Origin: Spirochaetia bacterium
Lineage (GTDB): Bacteria > Spirochaetota > Leptospiria > Turneriellales > JAOUOS01
Assembly: GCA_029880285.1 (NCBI GenBank)
Contig: JAOUOS010000013.1
Span: 1-64,000 of the forward strand
Direction: 5' to 3'
Length of the DNA: 64,000 nt
Below the pieces are notes generated by a model, which was not told the origin of the DNA, ran no database searches, and saw nothing but the letters and a program-made list of their open reading frames with translations. A program made the position numbers and the translations under genes. Positions 8,080 through 17,300 of this stretch are shown piece by piece. How positions within the stretch are numbered: the first letter of the stretch is position 1; each line of letters starts with the position of its first letter.

Positions 8080-9006
8080 TTATTCTTCAAAAAGCCATGT
8101 GCTTAAATAGCGTTCTCCGGTATCTGTTATAATTGTAACAATAACTTTGCCTTCATTTTCTGGTCTTTTGGCAACTTCTAAAGCCGCGTAAACATTACCG
8201 CCTGATGAGATCCCCACTAAAATACCTTCCTTTTCAGCTAAAAGCCTGGCAGTTTTACCAGCTTCTTCATGATCAATTTGTATTATTTCATCAATAATTT
8301 TAGTATTTAAAGTATCAGGCACAAATCCTGCTCCTATTCCTTGAATTTTATGAGGTCCGGGAGAACCTCCGGATAAAACAGGAGAGCCTTTAGGTTCTAC
8401 AGCAATGGCTTTGAATTCCGGTTTTCTTGATTTTATGATTTCTGCCACACCGGTAATTGTTCCTCCTGTTCCCACACCCGATATCAGTATATCTACTTTA
8501 CCTTCGGTATCATTCCATATTTCTTCAGCAGTTGTTTTTCTATGCACTTCAGGATTTGCCGGATTTTCAAATTGCTGTAATATTAAATATTTAGAATCAT
8601 TTTCAGCCAGTTCTTTTGCCTTTTTTATGGCTCCGGGCATACCTTCGGCACCCGGTGTTAGTATAAGTTCAGCTCCAAATATTTTTAACAATCTTCTTCT
8701 TTCAATGCTCATTGTATCAGGCATTGTTAATACAAGTTTGTAACCTTTCGCTGCGCATATAAACGCTAAACCAATACCAGTATTGCCGCTTGTTGGTTCG
8801 AGTAATATTGTTTCTTTTGTTATTTTCCCTGATTTTTCCGCCGCTTCAATCATACTTTTTGCTATTCTATCTTTAACACTCGATAATGGATTTTGAGATT
8901 CCATTTTAACAAGAACAATTGCTTTTAAGCTTGGGTCTATTTTATTTAGTTTAATTAATGGTGTTTTTCCCACCAGGTCGATTACGCTATTTGCCACATT
9001 TTTCAT
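8080..9006 (-). CDS. cysK: Cysteine synthase A (O-acetylserine sulfhydrylase)
   Basis: This 308-residue PLP enzyme makes cysteine from O-acetylserine and sulfide. The PLP lysine is K45 in SSVKDR, the substrate loop TSGNTG is at 72-77, and the phosphate-binding GTGGT lies near residue 177. Length is normal for the family. A strong ribosome site (AGGAGG) precedes the ATG at 9006. It is the first gene of the cysK-cysE pair, and the two products commonly form the cysteine synthase complex. Confidence 0.95.
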   Translation of the reverse strand: MKNVANSVIDLVGKTPLIKLNKIDPSLKAIVLVKMESQNPLSSVKDRIAKSMIEAAEKSGKITKETILLEPTSGNTGIGLAFICAAKGYKLVLTMPDTMSIERRRLLKIFGAELILTPGAEGMPGAIKKAKELAENDSKYLILQQFENPANPEVHRKTTAEEIWNDTEGKVDILISGVGTGGTITGVAEIIKSRKPEFKAIAVEPKGSPVLSGGSPGPHKIQGIGAGFVPDTLNTKIIDEIIQIDHEEAGKTARLLAEKEGILVGISSGGNVYAALEVAKRPENEGKVIVTIITDTGERYLSTWLFEE

Positions 9007-9057
9007 TTTTTGCCTCCTGAAAAAGATGATACTATTAATTGAATCATCTTTAAAAAT

Positions 9058-9822
9058 TCAATTTTTCTCTTTCGTATATTTAATTATAAAAAGAGAGAGA
9101 TCGTCTTTTAAGTTGTTTTTACCTCCAGCAAATTCAAAAGTTTCAGTTAAAACATTATTACATATTTCGTCTGGATTTTTATATTTATGTTTTTCCAACA
9201 TATTAATTAAGCCTTTTTCTTCAAGCATTTTTCCATCTGGTGATACAGCTTCTGTAAGTCCATCTGTAAATAAAACCAAAGTTTCATTTTGGTGAAGACG
9301 TCCCGCATATTCAATAAGAAAAATTTCTATTTGCTCATGTATAATTGTGCCTTCAGAATTAATTCTTGAAAATTCTCCGTCTTTATTAATTAATATTACC
9401 GGCGGATGTCCAGCTCTGGCGATTTTTAAAGCCCCTGTTTTAAGGCATAAAAAGCCGATAATGGCGGTTAAGAAATGTTCTCCCATTTTGCCATGTAACG
9501 AGCGGTGAATTTTTTTAAGAGTCCCCACAGGATCAGAAATATGTTCCCCCCAAAGCTGTAAAGACATCTTAACCATAACAGCCAAAAGGGCCGCGGGAAC
9601 GCCATGTCCCGATACATCGCAAATGAAAAATCCTAGTTGTTCTTCACTTTTTTTATAGTAAAAATCAAGAAAATCACCGCCTAAATCATGCGCGGGCTCA
9701 TATTTAAAAGCCAGTTTAGCGCCGTCAATATTTGGCATCCCTTGCGGTAAGAGCAGTTTTTGAATTTCACGAGCTTTTTTTAACTCTCGTTCGATATTTT
9801 CATATTTATTATTTTCAGACAT
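9058..9822 (-). CDS. SpoIIE-type PP2C serine phosphatase
   Basis: The 254-residue protein is a stand-alone PP2C/SpoIIE domain. It has GGDFLDFYY and CDVSGHGVPAALL (metal aspartates), ARAGHPP, LFTDGLTEA and a final DDLSLF. Such phosphatases usually dephosphorylate anti-sigma antagonists in partner-switch pathways. No sensory domain is fused beyond a short N-terminal helix. The window also encodes an RsbW-like kinase domain (26435-27460), which could be in such a pathway, though they are 17 kb apart. It is divergent from the acyl-CoA dehydrogenase gene with only 10 nt between start codons. Confidence 0.88.
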   Translation of the reverse strand: MSENNKYENIERELKKAREIQKLLLPQGMPNIDGAKLAFKYEPAHDLGGDFLDFYYKKSEEQLGFFICDVSGHGVPAALLAVMVKMSLQLWGEHISDPVGTLKKIHRSLHGKMGEHFLTAIIGFLCLKTGALKIARAGHPPVILINKDGEFSRINSEGTIIHEQIEIFLIEYAGRLHQNETLVLFTDGLTEAVSPDGKMLEEKGLINMLEKHKYKNPDEICNNVLTETFEFAGGKNNLKDDLSLFIIKYTKEKN

Positions 9823-9832
9823 TTTAATTTTA

Positions 9833-12268
9833 TTGCCACAAAATAAAGAAAAAACATTTACACAAGCCCATTATTTAAATTATTTGATTCGAAAGATGAA
9901 AAAAGATGTATTAGAAGCCTACAGGATTTTTGCTGAAAAATCAATAAAAAAAAATATTTCACAATATGAAGAAATTACACCTGACCTTAAAATTAAGAAT
10001 ATTTACGAATCAGCTATAAAAAATGGTTTAATAGCAAAAGACAAAGGTCATGGCTATGAACTATGGGAAGACGTAACTTCTAAAGATAGTATTTTATTTA
10101 ATATTAAAGCTGTCTCAATTTTAAGTGAAGTTAACGCGGGTATTTCATTTCATTTGGCCCAAATGGCTTTAGGAACCTTGTTTCGAAATAAATTAAAAAT
10201 TAAAGAAAATAAAATATTTGTATTGTCGTTAGAGTCGCAGTTTAATTTTTTTAAAAATATTTTAGATCCTGTGGCGGTAACAGAGCAAAATAATTATTCT
10301 TTTTTTTTACAGGCATCAGAATATTGGGAAGAAGTTATAATCCCTTTTATTGATAATAACAGTATAATTCAATGGGTAAGGTTAAAAAAAACAGAATGTA
10401 AAATTTATAATTATGAAAACTCTCATGGTATTAACGAAACAAATTTTATAAAAATAATTGTGCCGATTAATTTATTATATCAAAATAAAATAAAGATAAA
10501 TTCAAATACAGCAAAAACCTTATATCTTGAAGCGTGTATTCTTTATATGCTTTCTATAATGGCGGTAGCTTATGGGGCGGCATTATCGGCTTATAAAAAA
10601 GCGATAAAATACAGCGAACAAAGAGAGCAGGGCGGTAGTGTAATAAAGAATCATTTTTATATTCAAAACACTTTATCAGAAATTAAATTAAATTTAAAAA
10701 ACTGTGAAGACATATTTCAAAACATAAGTATTAAATCTGATCGAAAAGAAAGTTTATTCAATATTTTAAGATATAAGTTAACCGTAATGCCATATGCTTT
10801 TAAGTCAGCTAATCTTTCTCTGCAAATTTTTGGCGGCTATGGATATATGAAAGAATTTGGTATTGAAAAAATTGTACGTGATATCAACCACTTAAGTTTA
10901 TTAGGCGGTTCTTGTAATCAATTAAAACAAGCTTATTCTCAATTATCAAATGATCCATTCTTTTTGAAAAAAAATGAGAATTTAAATGAAAATATTTATT
11001 CGAAACTGATATTAAAGGCAAAAATAAAGACCATAGATATAAGAAATTATAATGAGTATCTTTGGACAAAAGACACACAGAATCTTCCGAATTCTCTTCA
11101 GAAATACAGAAAGCACATTAAAGATTTTGCTAACAAACATTTGAAAGAGGTATCGCATAAGTTAGATTTGTCTCTAGAAAAAAATATACAAATCGATACA
11201 CTTAAAAAAGCGGCAAAAGCCGGACTTTTTTCTGATTTTTTACCTTTTCCCTTTGGTTCAAAAAAACTAAAAAACTATTTTTATACAGATACTCTTTTGC
11301 AATGTATTAAACTTGAAGAAATAAGTTCCGTATGCGGAGGTCTGGGACTTTTATTAGGAGCTAACGCATTAGGAATACTTCCTGTATTTTTATCTAAAAA
11401 TAAAAAGCTTATAAGAAAATTTATTATAAAAAGTTCCCGTTTAGCTTTAAAAGAAAAACTTCAGCTTTTTTCCTTTGCGATAACAGAACCTTCAGGCGGT
11501 TCCGATTTGCAAAATACAAAAGGTGCTTCTTTATACAAGTCCGTAACTTGCGCGAAAAAAGTAAAAGACGGTTATTTATTAAATGGCAGAAAATGTTTTA
11601 TTTCTAATGGTTCTTTCTCTTTTTATTTTACAGTTTTCGCTGTTATTGATAAAGATGATATGAGTTCATATACATGTTTTCTTATAGATAAAAACATGAA
11701 AGGCTTTAGTTTGGGTAGAGATGAAAAAAAGATGGGACAGAGAGCTTCTCCTGCTTCTGAGCTTATATTTGATAATGTTTTTGTTCCCAATAGCAATGTT
11801 ATTGGGAAAGCGGGGGATGGATGGATGCTTTCTCAAATGTCTTTAAAATTCTCCAGAATTCCAACAGCCGCTATTTCTTTGGGTATTGCGAGATCTGCTT
11901 TAGAAAGTTTAATAGAATTTGTTAGTATGAGGCAGAATTATCTGTATAATATCGCCGATATTGAAAGCGAGATTACTCAATTAATTATACAAGTATCGGC
12001 CGCCCGTTTGATGCTATGGAAAACCGCAGCAAGTAAAAAAATTACACCAGATAGTGCCGCATTAACAAAAGTATTTTGCAGTGATACAGCTGTAGAAGTT
12101 TGTCTTAAAGTTATGGATTTAATGGGAAGTCAGGGGTTTTTATACGAAAATAAAGCTGAAAAAGCTTTTAGAGACGCCAGATTAACTCAAATATATGAAG
12201 GTACAAATTTTATAAATAAACTTGTTTTAGTAGAAAACTTAAATTATAATTTTAATAAAAAAAAATAA
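9833..12268 (+). CDS. Double-length acyl-CoA dehydrogenase, two fused ACAD units
   Basis: The 811 residues hold two acyl-CoA dehydrogenase units. The C-terminal one (about 400-811) is canonical, with the FAD/substrate motif ITEPSGGSD at 550-558, FVPNSNVIG, and DARLTQIYEGT with the catalytic Glu789. The N-terminal one keeps the C-domain pattern (SAYKKAIKYSEQREQGG and FGGYGYMKEFGIEKIVRD) but has Gly358 where the catalytic Glu should be. It also shows no TEP.GGSD motif. Fused ACAD pairs are known (for example mycobacterial FadE34), where one half is catalytic and the other structural. The start is a TTG at 9833; ATG 9896 is an alternative. An acetoacetate-decarboxylase-like gene follows after 7 nt. 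Confidence 0.85.
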   Translation: MPQNKEKTFTQAHYLNYLIRKMKKDVLEAYRIFAEKSIKKNISQYEEITPDLKIKNIYESAIKNGLIAKDKGHGYELWEDVTSKDSILFNIKAVSILSEVNAGISFHLAQMALGTLFRNKLKIKENKIFVLSLESQFNFFKNILDPVAVTEQNNYSFFLQASEYWEEVIIPFIDNNSIIQWVRLKKTECKIYNYENSHGINETNFIKIIVPINLLYQNKIKINSNTAKTLYLEACILYMLSIMAVAYGAALSAYKKAIKYSEQREQGGSVIKNHFYIQNTLSEIKLNLKNCEDIFQNISIKSDRKESLFNILRYKLTVMPYAFKSANLSLQIFGGYGYMKEFGIEKIVRDINHLSLLGGSCNQLKQAYSQLSNDPFFLKKNENLNENIYSKLILKAKIKTIDIRNYNEYLWTKDTQNLPNSLQKYRKHIKDFANKHLKEVSHKLDLSLEKNIQIDTLKKAAKAGLFSDFLPFPFGSKKLKNYFYTDTLLQCIKLEEISSVCGGLGLLLGANALGILPVFLSKNKKLIRKFIIKSSRLALKEKLQLFSFAITEPSGGSDLQNTKGASLYKSVTCAKKVKDGYLLNGRKCFISNGSFSFYFTVFAVIDKDDMSSYTCFLIDKNMKGFSLGRDEKKMGQRASPASELIFDNVFVPNSNVIGKAGDGWMLSQMSLKFSRIPTAAISLGIARSALESLIEFVSMRQNYLYNIADIESEITQLIIQVSAARLMLWKTAASKKITPDSAALTKVFCSDTAVEVCLKVMDLMGSQGFLYENKAEKAFRDARLTQIYEGTNFINKLVLVENLNYNFNKKK

Positions 12269-12275
12269 TTTATTT

Positions 12276-12956
12276 ATGAAAAAGAAACCTCTTAGTAAAT
12301 ACGATATAGAATATGAAAACGCTGTATCTTGTATATTCTTCTTTTTAATTGATTATAAAAAAGCTTTAAAACTAATTCCAAAACCTTTTTTACCAAAACA
12401 TTTTTTTAAAAACAAAGCTTTAGCTGTTTTGTCTTTTTATGATTATCCTAAAAGTTCAATTGGCCCATACAAAGAAGCAGCTTTGGCAATAAAATCCAGG
12501 CATACACTAGAAGAAGAGTCAGGCTTTTTTGTTGTAAACCTTCCCGTTACCTCTAAAGAAGCATTTATCAAAGGTAAAAAATATTGGGGATTTAACAAAA
12601 CGCTTGAGAATATAGAAGTGTATCAAAGTAAAAAAAATTATCATGCTCGTATTTTCAATTTAAGAAATAAAAATACCCTTGAAGTAAAATCAGTTTTACG
12701 TTTTGGTTTTAATTTAAGATATAGAGATACCCTTTTATTTTCATTAAAAAATAAAAGACCGGTAAAAAGCAGACTTCAAACAAATGGAATGGGTAAACTT
12801 TTTTTATTTTCTAGGTTTCGTTTAATTTTAACTGATAAAACTAATTCTATATCTAAAACAATACAGAGCTTAGAATTAGATAAGAAACAACCTTTTTTAT
12901 CTTTTATTTCAAACAAATATAATGCTCAGTTGCTTGAAGCCGAGAGAATAAGTTAA
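12276..12956 (+). CDS. Acetoacetate decarboxylase-superfamily protein
   Basis: The 226-residue protein shows the ADC-like fold pattern: SSIGPYKEAALAI, then VTSKEAFIKGKKYWGFNKTL, where the lysine is a candidate for the Schiff-base residue of acetoacetate decarboxylase. Only one lysine of the usual KK pair is present, so true decarboxylase activity is uncertain. Many members have unknown substrates. It follows the double acyl-CoA dehydrogenase by 7 nt, so both probably act on the same acyl or beta-keto acid pathway. It is convergent with the HD-GYP gene. Confidence 0.65.
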   Translation: MKKKPLSKYDIEYENAVSCIFFFLIDYKKALKLIPKPFLPKHFFKNKALAVLSFYDYPKSSIGPYKEAALAIKSRHTLEEESGFFVVNLPVTSKEAFIKGKKYWGFNKTLENIEVYQSKKNYHARIFNLRNKNTLEVKSVLRFGFNLRYRDTLLFSLKNKRPVKSRLQTNGMGKLFLFSRFRLILTDKTNSISKTIQSLELDKKQPFLSFISNKYNAQLLEAERIS

Positions 12957-12961
12957 TTAAA

Positions 12962-14161
12962 TTATAACTTTATCAGAAGCCTTTCAAGTTCTTCTTCAAC
13001 AAGAATTCCAAGCTGGTGAGGCGATTCAGCTTTTGTAATATATTTATCAGAATGATAGAGTAAGTGAATAAACTCAGGTTTTTCTAAACTTTTTCCACTA
13101 GCCGTTTTAAGAAGCATAACAATAGGTCTCATTGGCTTTTTTCTAACCGCACCCGCTACTATTCCTACAGCTCCATTTGAAAGAGAAACAAGTGACCCTA
13201 TAGGATATATTGCCATTTTTTCTAGTAAAAGCTTCATAAATACTGGATCGTATCGGTATAATCCCAATGTCAATAGTTCTTTCATGGCGTTATAGGGTAG
13301 TATAGATTCTTGATAATTTTTTTTCTCAAGCATAGCGGCTAAAGAATCGGTTATGGCTGCAATTCGTGAATATTCTGTTATCATATCTCCCTTTAGTTTT
13401 TTGGGATAACCTGATCCATCATAATGTTCATGGTGCTGTAAAGCCACTATAGCCATCGTGTTTTTTAATTTAACAACTTGTGTTAAAAGCTGATATCCAT
13501 ACACAGTATGGGCCTGTAGTTTTCTTCTATCTTCTTCAGTAAAAGCTGAGTCTTTAGATAATATTTCTGAAGGAACTTTTGACATACCAATATCTAATAG
13601 TAAGATGCTGAATATTAACTCTACCATTTTTGGTTTTGAAAACTCTAAGGTCTGCGCCAAAGAAACAGCGAATATAGCGCTTGAAATAGCGTGTTTTTCA
13701 ACAGTTATTTCGTCTTCAACCGGTCTATAAAAAAGATGTATGAAAGAAAGAGGCGTTTTATTAACAAAGTCTACTATTTCATCAGATAAATCTCGTATTA
13801 AACTAATTTGAAAAGGTTTTTCTTCGGGGATAGAGATATATGCTTCTCTTAATAATTTCAATCCTTTTTCAAAGAGTTCATTAAAAGACCATTTTTTTTG
13901 AATAGCTAATCTCAAGTCATTTTTAGCTTCATCTATTTCTTTTTTCTCTTTAAGATCAAGTTTTCTAACAAATAGTTCATCAGAGATGTCAATAGCTATT
14001 CCCATTGTTTCTACTTCTTTTATGTTCCAGTGTATTAATCTGTCAATATCTGACTGTTTAAGCGGTTCTTTGGCGTTAACAAGAATATTGTCTTTATCAA
14101 TATATACAGGCATATTGAAAGCCATACCTGCTTTTAATTCATTAACTAATACTTTTTTCAT
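12962..14161 (-). CDS. HD-GYP domain protein with altered HD pair
   Basis: The 399 residues comprise an N-terminal DUF3391-like region (about 1-130) and an HD-GYP domain (about 140-330). The signature HHEHYDGSGYPKKLKGD is intact, as is the first metal His (EKHAISSAIF). At the HD site the sequence is LLLDIGMSKVP, so the His of the HD pair is replaced by Leu while Asp stays. HD-GYP domains hydrolyse cyclic di-GMP. With this change it may be inactive or a sensor. A candidate promoter with a perfect TATAAT lies upstream. Confidence 0.85.
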   Translation of the reverse strand: MKKVLVNELKAGMAFNMPVYIDKDNILVNAKEPLKQSDIDRLIHWNIKEVETMGIAIDISDELFVRKLDLKEKKEIDEAKNDLRLAIQKKWSFNELFEKGLKLLREAYISIPEEKPFQISLIRDLSDEIVDFVNKTPLSFIHLFYRPVEDEITVEKHAISSAIFAVSLAQTLEFSKPKMVELIFSILLLDIGMSKVPSEILSKDSAFTEEDRRKLQAHTVYGYQLLTQVVKLKNTMAIVALQHHEHYDGSGYPKKLKGDMITEYSRIAAITDSLAAMLEKKNYQESILPYNAMKELLTLGLYRYDPVFMKLLLEKMAIYPIGSLVSLSNGAVGIVAGAVRKKPMRPIVMLLKTASGKSLEKPEFIHLLYHSDKYITKAESPHQLGILVEEELERLLIKL

Positions 14162-14187
14162 AAAAAATATATTTTCTTTTTCAATGT

Positions 14188-14218
14188 ATTATACTTTATA
14201 TACGATAAAATTCGTCAA
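14188..14218 (-). promoter_or_regulatory. Candidate sigma-70 promoter of the HD-GYP gene
   Basis: On the minus strand a TTGACG box (14213-14218) precedes a perfect TATAAT (14188-14193) with a 19-bp spacer. The -10 is 26 nt from the start codon. The spacer is 2 bp longer than ideal. Confidence 0.45.
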
Positions 14219-14309
14219 ATCTTATCCTATAAAATAGTTTTTTTTAATTTTTTAAATATAACGTACGATTTTTATCAATATCTTACAAAAAAATATAGGT
14301 ATTTGAATT

Positions 14310-14340
14310 TTGCAAGCAAAAATTTTTCTTTTTATATAAT
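14310..14340 (+). promoter_or_regulatory. Candidate sigma-70 promoter of the giant coiled-coil gene
   Basis: TTGCAA (14310-14315) and a perfect TATAAT (14335-14340) lie 19 bp apart, placing the start of transcription near 14347 and a leader of about 50 nt. No clear Shine-Dalgarno is seen before ATG 14397. Confidence 0.4.
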
Positions 14341-14396
14341 TGTGGAAAAGTAAAAAAAAGAATTGAAATTTTTACTTCATTTTCCAATGTGACATA

Positions 14397-17300
14397 ATGC
14401 TAGAGTTTGCTCTTCCTTTCTTTGCGTCTGTTTCTGTTTTTATTTTATTGAGGCGTCTTGATAAGTCAAATTTAAATTTAAGAAAATTAAAAACCGTTAT
14501 CGAAAGAGGGCAAAAAGAGCTTATTGAAATAGCCCTTAAAAAAAAAGAAGAACTTAAAGATGCGGCTACAGATTTCGATTTAGTTCAAATAAACTCTGAA
14601 AAATATCTCGATAAAATTAAACAAGAAATTGAAACAGTACAAAATTCTATTCATCAGGTTGAAAACAGCCGTTCCCAGCTTTTTGCCATGGATAAAGAAC
14701 TTAAATCTCTTGAAGATACAACTCGATCTGTAAAAGAACAGCTGAGATTTATTAACGAGTCTTTAGACAGGGTCGATCAGCATCATAAGAAAATGAAATG
14801 GCTTGAAGATCATATTAAATCAATAGACGAAGATGCTTCTAGAATGGTACAGGTTTTTCAAAGTTCATTAAGAGATAAGTCAGAAGAAATGTCTCTATTA
14901 TTGGAAAAAAAGTTTGAAAAAATAAGTTCTGAAACTATAGATTATCAAAAAGAACTAAGAGAAACCCTGATTGAAAAACAAGACCTTTTATCTGAACAAA
15001 TATTAAATGAATACAAAGAGCTTGAAAATTCTCTTAAAAAAAGCGCAAAGCATTTAACAGAAGAGCTTGAAAAAAGAGTAAGTTCATATTATTCGCAAAT
15101 TAATGAAATGGATGAGAATATCGCTCGCAATGAAGAAATTCTTCAAAGTAAAATTCCATCAATGGTTCAAGATATTAAAAAATCCATTCAAAATGATTTT
15201 TCAGTAGAAGAACAAAAACTTGAAGAAATAAAAGCAACAGCTGCCAAAACAGAAGAAGCTATTGGTAAAAAAATAAATGAGTTTAGAAGTGAAATGGAAA
15301 ATCATAGAAAAGCCCTATTCGGAGATATATCAGAAGAAGCTGATAATATTAGAAATCAAATACAAAGTCTTGATTTAGAAGCATTGGCTAAAAAAGACGA
15401 AATTATTAAAGCAACAAGAACAGAAGTTCAAAAAGTTCAACAGTATGTAGATAAGTTAGAAGAATTTTACCATAAAGCCAGTGAAAGTCTGCAAGTTCAG
15501 GCAAAAAAGCAGGAAGAAGAGTTTCATCAAAAAATAAATCATTTTGAAGAAAAGAGCAGTGAGATTGTTTCAGAAATTTATGAAATTAAACAAGAAGCAT
15601 TGTCTCAGGTTTCAGTTTCCATAGAAAATGCTTTTAAGAAAATTGATACCCGCTCAGGTCAAATAGCCGATTCAAGGCTAAGGGAGATAGAAAGCAAATA
15701 TGAAATATTGAGTTCTGAAATTGAGGCAAATATTGAAAAAATTCAATCTGCCGCAGAAAACACATTGGCGCAAATTAATGAAAAATCACAACGCTTGTTT
15801 TTTGAGAATAGTGAAAGCTTTAATAAAGATGTAAAAAATGCCAAAGCTGAAATGAAACAGGTTATGAGCACAATAGAAACTTTTGCTGAAGATGCTGTTT
15901 CTGCAGTTAACAAAAAATCTACAGAATTAATTGAATTAAACAATGATGAATTCTTTCATAGGGTAAACAGCGCGAAATCTGAAATTAACAAGGCCATAGC
16001 TAATATTGAAAATATTAGTCAAAACGCTTCCTTTCATATTGAAAAAGAAACATTAAAAACAATAAATAAAAATAGCGAAGAATTTATAAACCATATTGAA
16101 AAAGTTAAAACTGATATAAATGAAAGCCTGCGAAAGGCAGAGACTCTTGTAGAAGAAGCAATAGTAAATATTGAAGAAAAGTCACATCAGATTATAAATG
16201 ACAATAATGAAAACTTTTTTGAAAGGGCAGACAAAGCTAAATATGAAATGGCTCAAATGCTATCGAACATTAAATCTTTAAGTTCTTCTGTTTTATCTGA
16301 AATTCAAGAAAATGCAGAAGAACTGCTTAAAGAAAGCCGAGAAGAATTTTCTAATGAAAAGATTAAATTAAAAGATGAAATTAATGAGCATTTATCAATA
16401 ATTGAAACTGCCATGAAAAATGTTTCTTTAAAAATAAAAGAAGAGTCTAGTATAATTTTAAACGAAAATTACTCAGAGTTTTTCGATCAGGCTAATAAAT
16501 TAAAGTCAGAAATAAAAGGCGACATAGCGCAGATCGAGACCTCTCTTGAGAGCGCGATATCTCAAATTGAAGAAAAATCAAAGCATGCTTCAAAAACAAA
16601 CAGGGAAGATATCATTGAAGAAATTAATAAATTAAAAACAGAGACAGAAATAAGTCTTTCTCAAATAGATAATGCTCTTGATAAAGCACTTTCTCAAATA
16701 GAAGAGCAGTCTGTAAATGTCTTTGACACTAAACTTGATGAAATTACAAATGAAATAAATCAGTTAAAATCAGAAGCCGCAGAAAAAGTGAATCTTATAA
16801 ACTCGGCTTTAAAAGAAGCTATAACAACAGTTCATGATCAAACATCTGAAATTACAGAAAAAGGTCATGAAAGTATAGTAAATGAAACTGAAAAATTAAA
16901 ATCAGAAATAAATAACGGCATAAAATATATTACTGAAGAAATTGAAAAAAGTATCAATCTTCTTGAAGAAAAATCTGCAAATCTGCTTGAAAATTATCAA
17001 ACCGATTTAAATGTCGAAACAGAATCAATAAAAGATGAATACCAGAGCATTAAAATACAAATTGAAGAGATTCATGATAACCTTATAGATAAATACAATT
17101 CCATAGAAGAAAAAATTCATTATTTAAATAGTGAAGCAGAAAATCTTTTTAAAGAGTATCTCGAAAAATTGCAGAATTCTGAAGTTGAAATAAAAAACAA
17201 TGTGACTAAAGAAATTCTAAATATGAAAATTTCAAACGATGAGCTTCTTTCTCAGTTGAATTTACGCTTTGAAAAAATAGATTCATCTGAAAATGGAATT

